Shown here: positions 28,628-37,178 of the stretch, piece by piece | Position numbering within the stretch: the stretch's first letter is position 1 | Layout: the number at the start of each line of letters is the position of its first letter | From: Leptospira fluminis | GTDB taxonomy: Bacteria; Spirochaetota; Leptospiria; Leptospirales; Leptospiraceae | DNA length: 64,000 bases | Assembly (NCBI RefSeq): GCF_004771275.1 | Contig: NZ_RQEV01000003.1 | Span: 654,177-718,176 of the forward strand | Reading direction: 5' to 3' | Program-made: the position numbers and the translations under genes | Notes under the pieces: generated by a model | What the model was told of the DNA's origin: nothing | The model's database searches: none | What the model saw: the letters and a program-made list of their open reading frames with translations, nothing else

Positions 28628-29725
28628 ATGGAGAAAAAAACTACCCTGCCGAAACAGTTCGGAATCGTTTTGATCATTTGTTTAGTCTCTACTTGGCAGA
28701 GTCATGCCCAGTCGAAAGGGGGGACGGCCGGATCGAAGGATCAAAAAATCGCCACAACGATCACCGAAAATACCTCTTCGAAAAAAACAAAGGCCGGAGT
28801 TTCTAAAAAAAGTTCTTCCGGTCGCGGAGCGGGTACGAATAAAAGATCGGAAGGTGAAATCGTAGAAAAAAAAGAGTCCTTATTTTCCTTTCGCCTTGTC
28901 GGACGAAAATTTGCCCAAGGAGAATTACTGTTTCTTTCCATCCGTCCGATTCCGGATATTTTTTCAAAATTGGATCGGGTCCGCGTGGCTTGGGATGGGC
29001 AGGAACTCCCGGTTTCCAAAAAAGAAGGAGTATTTTACGTTTTTATACCGGTATCTCCGGAATTTTCCAAATCGTCCGGAATATTAGAAATTACGGAAAA
29101 GAATCTTTTTAGAAGAAGCGAGTCCAAGAAGTACGAGATTCCGATTTCTAAAACACCGTTTGCTACCACCAAAGTTTCGCATCTTACCATGGACAAACAA
29201 TACACTTCGACCTCTCTTCCGGAGGAGACCATGGCATTTATACGGGAATGTTCAGAAGCGAAAACGAAAGCTTTCCAAACGAAAACGGATTTGCAGATAT
29301 CGTCGGACTTCGATTATCCGGTATCGAATCCGGTACTGAATAGTCCGTTTTATAAAAGAAGAATCTATAATAAGGAAAAAGGAAAGCCGCACGGCGGAGC
29401 GGATTTTAAAGGCGGAATCGGAGAGCCGATCCGTGCCATCAACGATGGGACGGTGATTCTGGCCAGACCGATGCATTATGAAGGAAATTTCACCGTCATC
29501 GATCACGGCTCGGAGATTTATTCGTTATATATGCATCAGTCCGAGTTGTCCGTAAAATCGGGAGACAGGGTTAAGAAAGGGGATCTCATCGGAAAAATAG
29601 GAAGTACAGGAATGTCCACGGGACCGCATCTTCATCTTGGTTTGCGCGTTCATGGAACGATGTTAGATCCTTTGTCGGCAATCCAAGTCGGCCTTTTCAG
29701 GGAGAAGAAGGTTCCTTCCCGCTGA
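28628..29725 (+). CDS. M23 (LytM) peptidoglycan endopeptidase
   Basis: A 365-residue exported zinc endopeptidase or amidase activator. A signal peptide (FGIVLIICLVSTWQSHAQ) is followed by a Lys/Ser-rich low-complexity linker, an immunoglobulin-like region and the C-terminal LytM domain. The zinc ligands are visible: His255 and Asp259 in HGGADFKG, and HLHLG at 334-338; the catalytic core looks intact. AAGG lies 7 bases before the ATG at 28628; an in-frame ATG at 28544 with AAGGAG is an alternative that would add a 28-residue basic leader. It is divergent from the flagellar block and may act in wall remodelling around the periplasmic flagella (inference). Confidence 0.82.
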   Translation: MEKKTTLPKQFGIVLIICLVSTWQSHAQSKGGTAGSKDQKIATTITENTSSKKTKAGVSKKSSSGRGAGTNKRSEGEIVEKKESLFSFRLVGRKFAQGELLFLSIRPIPDIFSKLDRVRVAWDGQELPVSKKEGVFYVFIPVSPEFSKSSGILEITEKNLFRRSESKKYEIPISKTPFATTKVSHLTMDKQYTSTSLPEETMAFIRECSEAKTKAFQTKTDLQISSDFDYPVSNPVLNSPFYKRRIYNKEKGKPHGGADFKGGIGEPIRAINDGTVILARPMHYEGNFTVIDHGSEIYSLYMHQSELSVKSGDRVKKGDLIGKIGSTGMSTGPHLHLGLRVHGTMLDPLSAIQVGLFREKKVPSR

Positions 29726-29760
29726 AGTTGCGGAGTTTTCCACCGAACGCACCGCAACTT
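29725..29760 (+). repeat. 9-bp inverted repeat after the M23 gene
   Basis: AAGTTGCGG (29725-29733) and CCGCAACTT (29752-29760) are perfect complements around an 18-base loop, and begin at the last base of the M23 stop codon. No T-run follows, so it is a weak terminator or an mRNA-protecting stem. Confidence 0.5.
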
Positions 29761-29818
29761 ACTGGACAACCGTAAGGAATCTTTCATAGTTTTCCATCAT
29801 TTTGATACGAGGACCGGG

Positions 29819-30400
29819 ATGGAAAAGAGGATCGATCGAAAAGAATTTCTAAGGTCGGGTGCGAGCCTTACATTGGCTGCGGTTTGTCTATCCGGCTCTT
29901 CGGTTTTATTGCAATCGTGTTCGAATGTTGCGGAAGGTACTACGGATCGGGGGCTCAGATTCCGCACCTTGCAGGAAGCCGATCATGAAATCGAAAATTT
30001 GAGTCGAGCGGGAAAAGTTCTACCTTACGGAGATTGGAGTCCCTTTCAGGTTCTCGTGCATTGCGCGGAAAGTATCCGGTATTCTATCGTCGGCTATCCT
30101 GAAGGTAAATCGAAATTGTTTCAGTCGACTCTAGGAAAGTTCGCGTTGTTAAGTTTTTCTATTCGGGGAAAAATGTCCCACGATTTGAACGCGCCGATTC
30201 CCGGTGCGCCGGAATTGCCGAAACAGGGAACTTTGGAAGAAGGAGTAGCGAATCTTCGGAAGGCCATGGAATCTTTTATCAATCACAAAGGAGAGTTTGC
30301 TCCGCATTTTGCCTACGGCAAACTCTCGAAAGAAGAATATGAAATGGCTCATGCGATGCATATCGCTAATCACTTGAGCTATTTAAAAATTTCCGGTTGA
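29819..30400 (+). CDS. DUF1569 (DinB-like) putative lipoprotein
   Basis: A 193-residue protein resembling the DUF1569 branch of the DinB four-helix superfamily: LRFRTLQEADHEIENLSR, GDWSPFQVLVHCAESI, then a helix ending HAMHIANHLSYLKI. The His residues in VLVHCAE and MHIANHL are the usual metal-site positions. It starts with a signal-like sequence (EFLRSGASLTLAAVCLSGSSVLLQSC) whose LLQSC looks like a lipobox; the preceding DRKEF lacks the paired Arg of a Tat signal. It is preceded by GAGGACCGGG. It is convergent with the next minus-strand gene. The substrate is not known. Confidence 0.75.
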   Translation: MEKRIDRKEFLRSGASLTLAAVCLSGSSVLLQSCSNVAEGTTDRGLRFRTLQEADHEIENLSRAGKVLPYGDWSPFQVLVHCAESIRYSIVGYPEGKSKLFQSTLGKFALLSFSIRGKMSHDLNAPIPGAPELPKQGTLEEGVANLRKAMESFINHKGEFAPHFAYGKLSKEEYEMAHAMHIANHLSYLKISG

Positions 30401-30408
30401 ACGTCCGC

Positions 30409-31494
30409 TTATTCTCTACGAACGCTGGTAAGAATGGCCTCCACCGATTCTTCGTGCCTCCGATCTTTGATCAGACTTTCGGTCACGTTAAAGAGGAGAG
30501 AGTCTCCTTCGTTAGTTTCTGAAAGAACGAAGATCCCGGTTTTCGCATAACGCGGTCTTAACACGTCGTAAAAAGTCCAAAACTTACCGGAATACCGGTT
30601 GTCGAAATCCTCGTGCTCCAGCTCGTTCAGTTCCTCTATATCTCCTCGGCTTACCAATAGGTCCAGGTACTTCTTAAACTCGGAGATCAAAGGATCTATC
30701 TCCACGTAAGGCTGCGGAACATAAAAGATGCGGATGTAAGGATATCGGTTCGGGTCCGAATCGCTGGTCGAAATGATTCCTGCAATCTGTCCGGTTCCCG
30801 TCTTGTTTTCCCAAGTTAGATTTTTGGGGTTGTGAAAATAAAAATCTTCCGGAAGTTTTAAAGAAAGCTTCAAGTCCGGATTCGAGACCATCCTCGTAGT
30901 CTCGTCAAAATTCCAGCGAGTCAGATCCTTCTCCTGGAAGGCGGGCTTGAATAGAATATACGCCACCCAATTTTCCGTGAATTGTAAAGCTTTAAAGCTG
31001 CCGAGACCGGAAGCAAGAATTAGGACTCCTAAAAAGCCGGCTTTATAGTAGATTTTATTCTCTAAAAATCGAACCGAAAGCGCACCGATGCAATAAATGA
31101 TGAAAAACAGCAGACCGGATCTGTTCGCGAAAAATTCAGTCGAGTAGCAGATCAGTATCGAAATTAGGAAAAGCGCCGCTTCTATCCAGGGAACCAACGC
31201 GGTGGTAGGCCGCGAAATTCCTACTTCCGTGATGATTGCAGGAATCACTACTTTGGCCTCTAATTTTCTGTAAGAGTAAACGATTCCCCAAAACAATACT
31301 GTGGAGGCCAAGTAGCCGACGAGGGCCAGGCTGACCATCCAAAACAAAGGTAAATGCGATTCGTGGTAAAGAAGGAAGTATAAAGCGAAAATCGAATAGA
31401 CGATAAAGAGCTTCTTAGTAAAGGAAAATTCTTGCAGCTTTCCGAGTAGGAGGGTTCCTTTTTCCCATCCCGGAATTTTGCGGAGTAAATTCAT
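30409..31494 (-). CDS. Membrane protein of unknown function
   Basis: A 361-residue protein that I do not recognise. The first ~180 residues contain about six hydrophobic helices (LFIVYSIFALYFLLYH, WMVSLALVGYLASTVLFWGIVY, AALFLISILICYS and others). The C-terminal ~170 residues form a soluble, mixed alpha/beta domain beginning KDLTRWNFDETTRMVSNPDLKLSLKLPEDFYFHNP, which resembles domains seen in stress or surface proteins but matches nothing I can name. The start overlaps the divergent gene at a shared CATG (31492-31495). Confidence 0.6.
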   Translation of the reverse strand: MNLLRKIPGWEKGTLLLGKLQEFSFTKKLFIVYSIFALYFLLYHESHLPLFWMVSLALVGYLASTVLFWGIVYSYRKLEAKVVIPAIITEVGISRPTTALVPWIEAALFLISILICYSTEFFANRSGLLFFIIYCIGALSVRFLENKIYYKAGFLGVLILASGLGSFKALQFTENWVAYILFKPAFQEKDLTRWNFDETTRMVSNPDLKLSLKLPEDFYFHNPKNLTWENKTGTGQIAGIISTSDSDPNRYPYIRIFYVPQPYVEIDPLISEFKKYLDLLVSRGDIEELNELEHEDFDNRYSGKFWTFYDVLRPRYAKTGIFVLSETNEGDSLLFNVTESLIKDRRHEESVEAILTSVRRE

Positions 31495-32092
31495 GAGCCA
31501 GATCACCCAGTTCTTCTCCAATCTGAAGACGGACTTTGACAGGTTGAGTCAGTCCATTGACAACCTGGTCAAAACCTATAACGCCATCGTTGATTTTTTG
31601 GAATTAGTTTCCAACATCTTTCCTTTGGACTTGGTTCTGGTTCTACTCTTTTCTATCCCGCTCCTGATCGTTTTTAACAGTCTTTCCCCCTCTTCCCCAA
31701 GGATCAACTATACGATTGCCGTTTTGGCGGTTTCGGGAATCAGGTCTTTCCTGCAACATTCCATTTCCCAGTCTTGGGATTTGTTTGCTACGTTCAAAAC
31801 TGCTTTAATTCTGTTGTTGCCCGCGTACGGATTCTTGGTTTCTAGATTTCTGTTCGGAATCGGGCGGAAATATCGATTGCGGAAAAGGGCTTTGGCACCG
31901 AGGAACCTGGAGGAGTCTTTTGCCTTCGTGCAATCCTCCTTTCGGAGTCTGACGGCAGAACTTTACAAGGAGCTGGAATCTACGGAAAACCGGTCCTTTG
32001 TAGACGACAAAAAGCTACTGCCTGCAGTACGGGATTTGGAAGAAAGCCTGAAAGGATTCAGAAGGACTTTGGAAGGAAATTCCTCGAATTAG
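31493..32092 (+). CDS. Small membrane protein of unknown function
   Basis: A 199-residue protein with a helical N-terminus (coiled ITQFFSNLKTDFDRLSQSIDNLV), three hydrophobic segments at about 40-120 (LVLVLLFSIPLLIVFN, IAVLAVSGIRSFL, ALILLLPAYGFLVSRFLF) and a charged helical tail. No family recognised. The start is ATG 31493 with GGAG at 31481-31484. Its start codon overlaps the start of the divergent minus-strand membrane protein by two bases, and the two may be partners. Confidence 0.55.
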   Translation: MSQITQFFSNLKTDFDRLSQSIDNLVKTYNAIVDFLELVSNIFPLDLVLVLLFSIPLLIVFNSLSPSSPRINYTIAVLAVSGIRSFLQHSISQSWDLFATFKTALILLLPAYGFLVSRFLFGIGRKYRLRKRALAPRNLEESFAFVQSSFRSLTAELYKELESTENRSFVDDKKLLPAVRDLEESLKGFRRTLEGNSSN

Positions 32093-32099
32093 GTCGATT

Positions 32100-32429
32100 T
32101 CATTCCGCCGATTTAAACAGATCTTTAACCGCGTCTTTGGCCTTAGATAAATTATAGTCCTCTCTGTCGATAAGAGTGAAGTCCAGTTTTTCTTTTTCGA
32201 TCCTTGCGAGAACTTTTGCGAGTTCTCCCGGGGATTTTAAATTGGTTGCCAGGTATTTGAATTTAGCTCCGCAGTTAGGACAAGATCTGTCTTTGGTATA
32301 GTTCAAACCCAGGTGTTTGCAGTTTCCGCAAGTCCCGTACAGGTCGTCTATGATGAGGAGATGAGAAGTTACTTCCCCTACATTCATTTTTTTCCAAACC
32401 CGAATGTATTTTTCCTCGTTTGCTTGCAT
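32100..32429 (-). CDS. Small zinc-ribbon protein
   Basis: A 109-residue protein with four cysteines in two knuckles, TCGNCKHLG (near residue 35) and SCPNCGAKF (near 50), which should bind one zinc ion. The remainder is charged and helical. It lies between rocD (18-bp gap) on the same strand and a convergent gene. The role is unknown; nucleic-acid binding is possible. Confidence 0.65.
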   Translation of the reverse strand: MQANEEKYIRVWKKMNVGEVTSHLLIIDDLYGTCGNCKHLGLNYTKDRSCPNCGAKFKYLATNLKSPGELAKVLARIEKEKLDFTLIDREDYNLSKAKDAVKDLFKSAE

Positions 32430-32446
32430 GTCTCAAGGTTATGGAC

Positions 32447-33694
32447 TTATCTCGGGGATCCGTCAAGGGTTTTACGTACGGATTCCGAGATCTTATCGCA
32501 GGCGATTCCTATTTCCTCCCGGTTGATGCATAAGGGGGGTGCGAATCGGATCGTGTGATCATGGGTTTGTTTTGCGAGTAGTCCTTTCTCCAAGAGATCG
32601 TAACAGACTTTTTTTGCGAGAGATCCTTCTTTTCCGGGGAAGAATTCGACTGCGTTTAACAAACCTTTTCCTCGGACTTGTTTGATCTTGTCCGGATAGT
32701 CGCCATGTAGCAATTCCATTTCTTGTCTGAATTCGATTCCGCGGGCCTCGGCATTTTCCGAAAGTTGCTCTTCTAACAGGACTTCCACGGCGGTTTTGGC
32801 CACGGAACATGCAAGAGGATTTCCGCCGAAAGTGGATCCGTGTTCTCCCGGTTTTAACGTTAGCATTACTTCGTCGGAGGACAATACGGCGGACACGGGC
32901 AAGGTTCCTCCGGAAAGGGCCTTTCCCAAAACGAGCAAATCCGGTTTTACGCCTTCATGATCTCCGGCGAGTAGCTTGCCGGTTCGCCCTAGGCCCGTTT
33001 GGATTTCATCGAAGATCAATAAGACGTTTTTACTTTTACAGATCTCTTTGCATTTTCTCAAATAATCCGGATCCGGAACGATAACCCCTGCTTCACCTTG
33101 TATCGGTTCTATCATGAAGGCTGCAACATTCGAATCTTCTAATTCTCTTTCCAACGCCGAAACGTCGTTATAAGGGATCGTCGTAAATCCTGGGATAAAA
33201 GGACCGAATTGGTTCCGACTATTCGAATCGGTAGAGGCGGAAATCGCGCCTAGACTTCTTCCCCAAAAATTTCCGGAAGCGAACACCACTTTCGCCCTAT
33301 CGGCAGGGATACCTTTTACTTTATAACCCCATTTTCTTGCGAGTTTTACCGACGTTTCGGCGGCTTCCACTCCCGTATTCATGGGGAGCATTCGATCGAA
33401 ACCGAAGGTTTCGCAGAGAAATTTCTCGGTGGGGCCGAGCCGATCGTTATGAAAGGCTCTGGAGGTCAAAGTTAAGCGCTGGGCTTGCTCGATTAAACTT
33501 TCTATAATACGAGGATGACAATGACCTTGGTTAACCGCGCTATAAGCTGACAGGAAATCGAAATATTTTTTATCGTCGGTATCCCAAACGTAGATCCCTT
33601 TACCTCTGTGCAATACGACGGGAAGCGGTTCGTAATTAAACGCTCCGAACTCGCTTTCCAGATTTATATACGATTGTGCGGATTTCGTAGGCAT
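32447..33694 (-). CDS. rocD: Ornithine aminotransferase
   Basis: A 415-residue class III aminotransferase that moves the delta-amino group of ornithine to 2-oxoglutarate, giving glutamate semialdehyde. [20 protein letters not shown] binds cofactor phosphate, [39 protein letters not shown] contains the PLP Asp and the Schiff-base Lys (about residue 257), and [17 protein letters not shown] is the RocD-typical block. The length is standard. Other class III enzymes, such as acetylornithine aminotransferase, are less likely given [20 protein letters not shown]. Confidence 0.87.
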   Translation of the reverse strand: MPTKSAQSYINLESEFGAFNYEPLPVVLHRGKGIYVWDTDDKKYFDFLSAYSAVNQGHCHPRIIESLIEQAQRLTLTSRAFHNDRLGPTEKFLCETFGFDRMLPMNTGVEAAETSVKLARKWGYKVKGIPADRAKVVFASGNFWGRSLGAISASTDSNSRNQFGPFIPGFTTIPYNDVSALERELEDSNVAAFMIEPIQGEAGVIVPDPDYLRKCKEICKSKNVLLIFDEIQTGLGRTGKLLAGDHEGVKPDLLVLGKALSGGTLPVSAVLSSDEVMLTLKPGEHGSTFGGNPLACSVAKTAVEVLLEEQLSENAEARGIEFRQEMELLHGDYPDKIKQVRGKGLLNAVEFFPGKEGSLAKKVCYDLLEKGLLAKQTHDHTIRFAPPLCINREEIGIACDKISESVRKTLDGSPR

Positions 33695-33785
33695 CGATAC
33701 TTGTTTCTATCCTCTAAATCAACCTACAAGGAGATTTCGGGATTTTACCTTGACTTTTAGATGACAAGAACTCGAAAATCGGGGA

Positions 33786-34166
33786 ATGAAGAATTTTATT
33801 TCCGAACATCTGAAGCGGACAGTGCCGACTCTCTGTTTTATGTTCCTTTCCTCCTGCATTTATACGAATATCAAATCTCCGGGCTGGTATTATTCTCAAA
33901 GTTATTCGGACGTTCGGGGAATGGAGCCTGTCGGTCGACTCGAAGGAAATTCCTGCGGGACGAGTTGGCTTTGGTTGGTTTATACGGGAGACGAGAGTTA
34001 TGAAAGTGCCGTACAAAACGCAATCAAGGATAAGGCGGATCTTCTTTTCGACGTCCAGACGGATTACAGTTATCGGTCTTTCATATTCGGATTGTATTTC
34101 GAGAAATGTACTCGGGTTTCCGGTGTTGGGGTTAAATTACCACAAAGGCTTTTGAAGAAGGAATGA
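33786..34166 (+). CDS. TRL-like family lipoprotein (first copy)
   Basis: A 126-residue predicted lipoprotein. The N-terminus LCFMFLSSC is a spirochaete-type lipobox. The rest follows the TRL-like pattern: EGNSCGTSWLWLVYTGDESYESAVQNAIKDKADLLFDVQTDYSYRSFIFGLYFEKCTRVSGVGV, with the small-GD repeat unit, an alanine-rich helix and two strands ending in a short glycine motif. It overlaps the next gene by 4 bp (ATGA). The family name comes from a tRNA-linked locus; the function is unknown. Confidence 0.7.
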   Translation: MKNFISEHLKRTVPTLCFMFLSSCIYTNIKSPGWYYSQSYSDVRGMEPVGRLEGNSCGTSWLWLVYTGDESYESAVQNAIKDKADLLFDVQTDYSYRSFIFGLYFEKCTRVSGVGVKLPQRLLKKE

Positions 34167-34762
34167 ATCTTCGCTTCAATTATAAGGGGATTTTTTTAGT
34201 CGCCCTGCTTCTCGCTGAATTTTCAGCCGTAATCTCCTGCATTACCGCCGGCGGAAGGAGGGCTCTCGTTCGTCGGAGTCCGGAACCGTATCCGACCGGC
34301 TTAGGGATTCCCCCTGAAAACGAAGTGCGCTTGAACGGATTTAATTTCAGGGATCCTTCTATTCATTACGGAGCAAGCTCGACTATGTTAAAAACGGGAG
34401 GGTTCGACGGATGGATTCGATCTACGGTTTCGCTCCCGTTCAAGGATATGTTTCATACCTCTTTGGAAGGTTGGGATTGGTCCGAACACCGGATCGTCAG
34501 ATTCGAGGGAGAAAGCAAAGGTTGCCAAACCGGGATCCGATTGGTATTGCCCTTGAAGCAAGGCTCTAGGGAAAGTTTCGTACCGGTGAATTTCGTGTTC
34601 GGTCCGACGAGCTTTTACGAGGAACTCCGGCAAAAAATGCATGAGAGTTCGATTGAAGCTTTGTTTGACAGCAGATTGGATATCGAAAATACCGCTTACA
34701 TATTCGGAATCTTCCGTAGGAAGTGCATCAGGTTTCGTAGTTATGGAATTCAAAAGTTCTAA
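34163..34762 (+). CDS. TRL-like family lipoprotein (second copy)
   Basis: A 199-residue lipoprotein; VALLLAEFSAVISC gives the lipobox. Its last ~45 residues (SIEALFDSRLDIENTAYIFGIFRRKCIRFRSYG) align well with the end of the preceding TRL-like protein (ADLLFDVQTDYSYRSFIFGLYFEKCTRVSGVG), so the pair looks like a diverged duplication. It has an extra N-terminal 60 residues. It is coupled by ATGA overlap to the first copy and overlaps the DUF423 gene by 20 bp. Confidence 0.65.
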   Translation: MNLRFNYKGIFLVALLLAEFSAVISCITAGGRRALVRRSPEPYPTGLGIPPENEVRLNGFNFRDPSIHYGASSTMLKTGGFDGWIRSTVSLPFKDMFHTSLEGWDWSEHRIVRFEGESKGCQTGIRLVLPLKQGSRESFVPVNFVFGPTSFYEELRQKMHESSIEALFDSRLDIENTAYIFGIFRRKCIRFRSYGIQKF

Positions 34763-35129
34763 AAATTTTCCTTTGCTACTGGCTTCAATCAGCGGTTTTA
34801 AAGCCGTCGCGTTGGGAGCTTTCGGCGCTCATATATTAAAATCCGTTTTAAGTCAAGATTCGTTGTCCATCTTCGAGACGGGAAGCAGATACCAATTGAT
34901 CCATTCCGTGGTGTTGCTTGTGCTGTCCATCGGACCGTGGTTTCAAAAATCGGCTTTGATTAGACTTTCCTATTGGTTCTTTTTTTCCGGCATTTTCCTG
35001 TTTTCCGGTTCGCTTTACATACTTGCGATCAGCGGAGTGAAAATTCTAGGAGCCGTTACTCCTCTGGGAGGTCTTTGCTTTCTTTCCGGGTGGGCGCTAC
35101 TCGGATGTGCGGCCTGGAAAAACCGATAG
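34743..35129 (+). CDS. DUF423 membrane protein
   Basis: A 128-residue inner-membrane protein with four hydrophobic helices. The DUF423 signature is present: ISGFKAVALGAFGAHILKSVLS, then FETGSRYQLIHSVVLLVLSIG, and ILGAVTPLGGLCFLSGWALLG. The ATG at 34743 is the natural family start; a longer in-frame reading back to 34641 is entirely inside the TRL-like gene. Overlap with that gene is 20 bp. Family function is unknown. Confidence 0.85.
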   Translation: MEFKSSKNFPLLLASISGFKAVALGAFGAHILKSVLSQDSLSIFETGSRYQLIHSVVLLVLSIGPWFQKSALIRLSYWFFFSGIFLFSGSLYILAISGVKILGAVTPLGGLCFLSGWALLGCAAWKNR

Positions 35130-35171
35130 CTTCGTTTCCATCTATAGGTCGAAACCGTTTTCCGGCTAGGT

Positions 35172-35813
35172 TTATTCCCTTTTTTTAATTCCGTTTACGA
35201 AAAGTCGGACCATCGTTTTGGCCACTTCCTTTGCGTTTCCTCTGTCGATTCCTAAAGTATAGACGAGTTGGCTCTCGTTGACGAGAGTGGAAAAACCGTG
35301 GACGATCGACCAGGCAGCCGCTGCGAGTTCTTCGGGGCTAAAATCGGAAACTCCTTTTTCCCTACAAGCCAGGACGGTTTCCCAAAGACGGAGGAAGGAC
35401 TGTTTACCGGCTTCCTGCAATTCCAATAAATCGTCTTTCGGACCGAGATCCGTATGCCACATAGCCCGGTAATATCCCGGGTTTTCCACGCAAAATGAAA
35501 CGTAAGCGATTCCGATTTTTTCCAGCCGATCCAGAGGGTCGTCCGCTTTTGCCTCCGCTTCCGCTTTTAGAAACGCTTTCGTAATTCCTAAAAAGCCGTC
35601 CTTTGAAATTTCCGCTAAGAGATCCCGGTGCGACGGAAAATGTCTGTATGCGGCAGCGTGGCTTACTCCTGCTTCTCTAGCGATTTCTCTGATTGTGAAA
35701 GCGGAATCCTTACTTTCTTTCAATCTTTTGAGGGCCAGAGATTTCAACGTTTCGGCCAAATTTCCATGATGATAAGTCTTTGCCGGTTTGGTGCTTTTTT
35801 TTCGAGCCGCCAT
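35172..35813 (-). CDS. TetR/AcrR-family regulator (WHG-type)
   Basis: A 213-residue transcriptional regulator. The N-terminal helix-turn-helix is AETLKSLALKRL then AFTIREIAREAGVSHAAAYRHFPSHRDLL. The ligand domain (GIAYVSFCVENPGYYRAMWHTD, then AAAAWSIVHGFSTLV) has the Trp-His-Gly pattern of the TetR WHG C-terminal domain. ATG 35813 is chosen; a longer reading to 35936 would cover the operator and divergent promoter. Two overlapping inverted repeats at 35841-35869 lie before it and before the divergent gene at 35940, so it likely represses both itself and the ABA4-like pair. The ligand is unknown. Confidence 0.85.
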   Translation of the reverse strand: MAARKKSTKPAKTYHHGNLAETLKSLALKRLKESKDSAFTIREIAREAGVSHAAAYRHFPSHRDLLAEISKDGFLGITKAFLKAEAEAKADDPLDRLEKIGIAYVSFCVENPGYYRAMWHTDLGPKDDLLELQEAGKQSFLRLWETVLACREKGVSDFSPEELAAAAWSIVHGFSTLVNESQLVYTLGIDRGNAKEVAKTMVRLFVNGIKKRE

Positions 35814-35840
35814 AAGATTTTCCAAAAATATGTTGACGAT

Positions 35841-35869
35841 GGTAACATTAGGTGTTACCACATGTAACA
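35841..35869. promoter_or_regulatory. TetR operator and overlapping promoters
   Basis: Three half-sites lie in tandem: GGTAAC 35841-35846, GTTACC 35854-35859, and TGTTAC 35853-35858 paired with GTAACA 35864-35869. Each pair is a perfect inverted repeat (spacers 7 and 5 bp). On the minus strand a candidate promoter (TTACAT, 17 bp, TACCAT) runs through it; on the plus strand TTGACG at 35833-35838 is a candidate -35. A repressor bound here would block both directions. Confidence 0.7.
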
Positions 35870-35939
35870 TTCCTGGGCCGTATCGTTTGCAAGGCAAGTC
35901 TTTAGCGCTAGGGTTTTTGGGAAAAAAAGGGGGCATCTA

Positions 35940-36365
35940 GTGACGCCTGAATTGCTTTTTACGATATCGAACCGCTTCGCCTTAGTCGGCTGGATTTTAT
36001 TGGCGTTCTTTCCGAACCTTAAGATCACCCTAATTTTGGTTCGAAACGGAATTTGGTCCGCACTTTTATCGGTCGGGTATTTGTTGATTCTCGGTACACA
36101 TTTGGGTGCCGAGGGCGGTTTCCAATCTCTATCGGGTGTATCGACCCTCTTTTCGAATCCCTGGATTCTTTTGGGCGGATGGGTGCATTATCTGGCTTTC
36201 GATTTGTTTTTGGGGGTTTGGGAATCGAAGGAGGCGGAATCCATCAAGCTTTCCAGATGGGTCTTGATTCCCTGTTTATTTTTGACGCTCATGTTCGGCC
36301 CTATAGGTTTTCTTATTTTTTTCGTTATACGACTGGTTAAAGGAGGCATTCATGTCGGCATATAG
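35940..36365 (+). CDS. ABA4-like membrane protein
   Basis: A 141-residue protein with four hydrophobic helices (LVGWILLAFFPNL, ALLSVGYLLILGTHL, WILLGGWVHYLAFDLFLGVWE, LIPCLFLTLMFGPIGFLIFFVIRL). The GGWVHYLAFDLFLG segment with the FGPIGFL end is the ABA4-like (DUF4281) signature, a family named from a plant carotenoid protein. The start is GTG at 35940, preceded by AAGGGGG at 35927-35933. It overlaps the next membrane gene by 14 bp and faces a TetR gene. Confidence 0.78.
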   Translation: MTPELLFTISNRFALVGWILLAFFPNLKITLILVRNGIWSALLSVGYLLILGTHLGAEGGFQSLSGVSTLFSNPWILLGGWVHYLAFDLFLGVWESKEAESIKLSRWVLIPCLFLTLMFGPIGFLIFFVIRLVKGGIHVGI

Positions 36366-37164
36366 CGCACCGTTTTCGGTTTTCGAGGAATCGGGAGGAT
36401 TTCTTAACGATTTGAGAACTCGCCGTCCGATCTCTTTTTTTGGAGGACTGATCGCCATACTGGTTTTACCTGCGTATCTGGTTCTAATGGCGTTCGACGA
36501 AAGAACCGTTTTGGGAATAAATCCATGGATCAAACCCGCTAAGTTCGCGATATCGATTTGGATTTTCAACTGGACGATGGGATGGATTTTGGATCGATTG
36601 AACAGCGAATATTCGAAGTTCAAAAGCAAAGCGGAATTATATTTTGCGGTCGCGATGGCCGTAGAATTAAGTTTAATTACTTTGCAAGCTGCTCGCGGAG
36701 TGTCTTCCCACTTCAATCAATCCACACCGTTTGACGGGATCGTATACGGAATCATGGGCTTATTCATCTTTCCGGTGATTCCCGTGGCGATTTTAATCGA
36801 CCGAAAATTCATAAAACCGATTTCCGGATTGGATGATCGAATCGTGCTTTCTATTAGAATGTCCTTATGGATATTCGTGTTCGCATCTCTTGCCGGATCC
36901 TATATGAGCGCGATCAACGCACACTCGGTCGGAGTTCCGGATGGAGGAGAGGGAATTCCCTTATTGAACTGGAGCAAGCAAGGCGGGGATTTCAGGATCG
37001 CTCACTTTCTAGGGATCCATTCCTTACAGATTCTTCCGATTTTTGCCTGGCTTGCTGTGCGTAAAAATTTGAGTCGTACTAGTGTGCTTGTAACAAGTTT
37101 GATTTTCGCGTCTTTGACTTTGGCTTTGTTCGTAAATGCGCTACTAGGTAGACCTTTATACTAG
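36352..37164 (+). CDS. Polytopic membrane protein paired with ABA4-like gene
   Basis: A 270-residue protein with about seven hydrophobic helices, including FFGGLIAILVLPAYLVLMAF and FAISIWIFNWTMGWIL, and a conserved-looking loop GINPWIKPAKFA. I do not recognise a family with a known function. AGGAGG is placed 6 bases before ATG 36352, inside the ABA4-like gene, so the two are coupled and very likely work together under TetR control. The final helix ends LALFVNALLGRPLY. Confidence 0.65.
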   Translation: MSAYSAPFSVFEESGGFLNDLRTRRPISFFGGLIAILVLPAYLVLMAFDERTVLGINPWIKPAKFAISIWIFNWTMGWILDRLNSEYSKFKSKAELYFAVAMAVELSLITLQAARGVSSHFNQSTPFDGIVYGIMGLFIFPVIPVAILIDRKFIKPISGLDDRIVLSIRMSLWIFVFASLAGSYMSAINAHSVGVPDGGEGIPLLNWSKQGGDFRIAHFLGIHSLQILPIFAWLAVRKNLSRTSVLVTSLIFASLTLALFVNALLGRPLY

Positions 37165-37178
37165 GAAGGAAATTCAGT

